Both the position numbers and the translations under genes were made by a program. From positions 1 through 7,350 of the forward strand of contig JAOUFP010000136.1 of assembly GCA_029858145.1 (NCBI GenBank): 7,350 nucleotides of DNA. The letters run 5' to 3'. This DNA is from Nitrospirota bacterium (lineage in GTDB: Bacteria > Nitrospirota > Thermodesulfovibrionia > Thermodesulfovibrionales > UBA6898). Each line of letters starts with the position of its first letter. The stretch's first letter is position 1. Below are positions 6,046 through 7,350 of the stretch, one piece after another. Below the pieces are notes generated by a model that saw only the letters and a program-made list of their open reading frames with translations, was not told the DNA's origin and searched no databases.

Positions 6046-7173
6046 ATGAAAAAGCATCTTGTTTTTGTCGGCGGCGGTCATGCGCACCTTACTGCCCTTT
6101 TACATCTGAAAAACTATGTTGACCGCGGACACAGGGTGACACTCATCAGCAGTTCCGGTCATCATTATTATTCGGGAATGGGTCCCGGAATGCTCTCCGG
6201 TATCTACCGCCCTCAGGAAATAAGGTTTCATGTCGAAAAACTTGCTGAAGATCGCGGGGCGTCCTTTGTACAGGAGATAGTTGAAGGGATAAACCCTGCG
6301 CGGCGGACTCTTTCCCTGAAATCGGGCAGAACAGTGGAATACGATGTGGTCTCGTTCAATACAGGAAGCGAAGTATCCGCAGAGATTCAGCATACAACAG
6401 AAGAGAACATTTTTACGGTAAAGCCGATTATCAATCTCCTGAAGGCAAGACAATATGTCCTTCAAACCATGAAACAGCGGGACCTGCGTGTCGTGGTCAT
6501 CGGCGGCGGCCCGGCAGGGGTGGAAATTGCAGGGAATGTATGGAGGCTCGTTCACGATAATAAGGGAAAAGCAGAAATATCATTTATCGCCGGAGAGAAA
6601 CTGCTCAAAAATCTCCCCGAAAGGGTAGGCTCTCTGGTGAGGTCTTCATTTCAGGAGAGAGATATCAGGATTATCGAAGGCAGGCATACGAAAAAAATGG
6701 AGAAGAATCTGGTTGTGCTGGATGACGCTTCCGAAATTCCCTTTGACGTGGCGTTTGTCGCGACAGGTGTGAAGCCAGCTTCATTCTTTAAAGAGTCAGG
6801 TCTGCCTGTCGGTGAAGATGGCGGAATGCTGGTGAACTCATATCTTCAGAGTGTTGCTCATCCTGAAATATTCGGTGGCGGAGACTGTATCAGCCTGGAG
6901 GGCCACGCGCTCGCGAAGGTCGGTGTGTACGCGGTCAGACAGAATCCGATCCTCTATCAAAACCTCTTATCCGCCCTTGAAGGCGGTGAATTGATTGCCT
7001 TCAGGCCACAAAAAAAATATTTACTCATCTTCAACCTCGGAGACGGTAAAGGGGTTTTATGGAAGAATCAGTTTGTATGGGACGGAAGAATCGCTTTTAT
7101 TCTGAAAGATTATATCGACAGAAAATTCATGAAGAAATTTCAGGTTTCCGGAGAGCTTTTGGAGGAAGAGTAG
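6046..7173 (+). CDS. FAD-dependent NAD(P)H oxidoreductase, NDH-2-like, SelD-associated subfamily
   Basis: A 375-residue flavoprotein with two Rossmann folds: an N-terminal FAD site (VGGGHAH, 8-14) and a central NAD(P)H site (VIGGGPAGVEIAG, 151-163). The second FAD contact is FGGGDC (276-281). The blocks YSGMGPGMLSGIY (42-54), VGVYAVRQNP (292-301) and the end KDYIDRKFM (354-362) match the oxidoreductase subfamily often fused to the N-terminus of selenophosphate synthetase SelD (TIGR03169-like); here it stands alone, and no selD is visible. There is no CxxxxC redox disulfide, and C281 is the only cysteine, so it should move electrons through FAD to a quinone or another acceptor, as in type II NADH dehydrogenases. 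The acceptor is unknown. No membrane helix is evident; the C-terminal segment (about 340-366) could allow peripheral membrane contact. GAGGA (6032-6036) lies 9 bases before the ATG. The 39-bp gap after mutS2, without a terminator, suggests co-transcription. Confidence 0.88.
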   Translation: MKKHLVFVGGGHAHLTALLHLKNYVDRGHRVTLISSSGHHYYSGMGPGMLSGIYRPQEIRFHVEKLAEDRGASFVQEIVEGINPARRTLSLKSGRTVEYDVVSFNTGSEVSAEIQHTTEENIFTVKPIINLLKARQYVLQTMKQRDLRVVVIGGGPAGVEIAGNVWRLVHDNKGKAEISFIAGEKLLKNLPERVGSLVRSSFQERDIRIIEGRHTKKMEKNLVVLDDASEIPFDVAFVATGVKPASFFKESGLPVGEDGGMLVNSYLQSVAHPEIFGGGDCISLEGHALAKVGVYAVRQNPILYQNLLSALEGGELIAFRPQKKYLLIFNLGDGKGVLWKNQFVWDGRIAFILKDYIDRKFMKKFQVSGELLEEE

Positions 7174-7177
7174 TGCA

Positions 7178-7350
7178 GTTGGCTTGGCTGGCTTTCGCTC
7201 TGAACGCCCTTTTTCTGACGTTCTAAGCTCATTCTGCTACAGCCATAAAACTCACCCTGCGGGTTCAAACAGTTATGGCTGTTTAACGTTCCATTTCGCA
7301 AAGAACGGAGACGAAAAGAGGGCGAAGCCGCTCAAGCCAGTCAGGCCAAC
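7178..7350. repeat. Long imperfect inverted-repeat element at the right edge (MITE-like)
   Basis: The first 17 bases, GTTGGCTTGGCTGGCTT (from 7178), match the reverse complement of the last 17 (ending at 7350) at 15 positions. Further in, the arms share CGCCCT, TTTTC and CGTTCT blocks in the same order. At the centre ACAGCCATAA (7239-7248) and TTATGGCTGT (7273-7282) are an exact 10-bp inverted repeat enclosing ACCC-TGC-GGGT. The whole 173 bp therefore folds as one long hairpin. It starts 4 bases after the oxidoreductase stop and contains no gene of its own. It looks like a non-autonomous mobile element or a dispersed palindromic repeat; as RNA it could also help end the mutS2 operon transcript. 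It may continue past the window edge. Confidence 0.6.

Overview
This is a bacterial chromosomal window of mid-range G+C with four larger genes, one small gene and, in my reading, one structural RNA gene. The mix is a membrane histidine kinase, a YHS metal-site mini-protein, a 6S-like RNA, a Host_attach-family protein, MutS2 and a SelD-associated type of FAD/NAD(P)H oxidoreductase. It would fit an environmental Gram-negative lineage such as Nitrospirota or Desulfobacterota. That placement is an impression from protein style, not a measurement, and no marker here settles the taxonomy.

Layout. (1) 11-1348, minus: histidine kinase with about seven N-terminal membrane segments, with a good sigma70-type promoter at 1425-1453. 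(2) 1349-1833: non-coding and AT-rich in its second half. (3) 1834-2031, plus: 65-aa YHS-domain protein. (4) 2032-2365: non-coding, with one weak terminator candidate. (5) 2366-2538, minus: a long imperfect hairpin RNA with a closing stem, central bubble, apical arm, terminal U-run and a TTGACA promoter, read as 6S RNA (ssrS). (6) 2631-3071, minus: Host_attach-family protein with an excellent extended -10 promoter and RBS. (7) 3072-3636: intergenic, holding a 135-bp palindromic repeat and a candidate promoter for the plus-strand operon. (8) 3637-6006, plus: MutS2. (9) 6046-7173, plus: NDH-2-like oxidoreductase, 39 bp behind mutS2. (10) 7178-7350: a second, unrelated inverted-repeat element filling the right edge.

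How the parts relate. mutS2 and the oxidoreductase are probably co-transcribed, although their functions have no known direct link. The Host_attach gene and the 6S-like RNA are in tandem on the minus strand, but each has its own promoter. The histidine kinase ends 10 bases from the left edge, so any partner response regulator would lie outside. The most valuable non-obvious items are the unannotated 6S-like RNA and the two structured repeat elements. I saw no CRISPR array, tRNA, rRNA, transposase or defence cassette.
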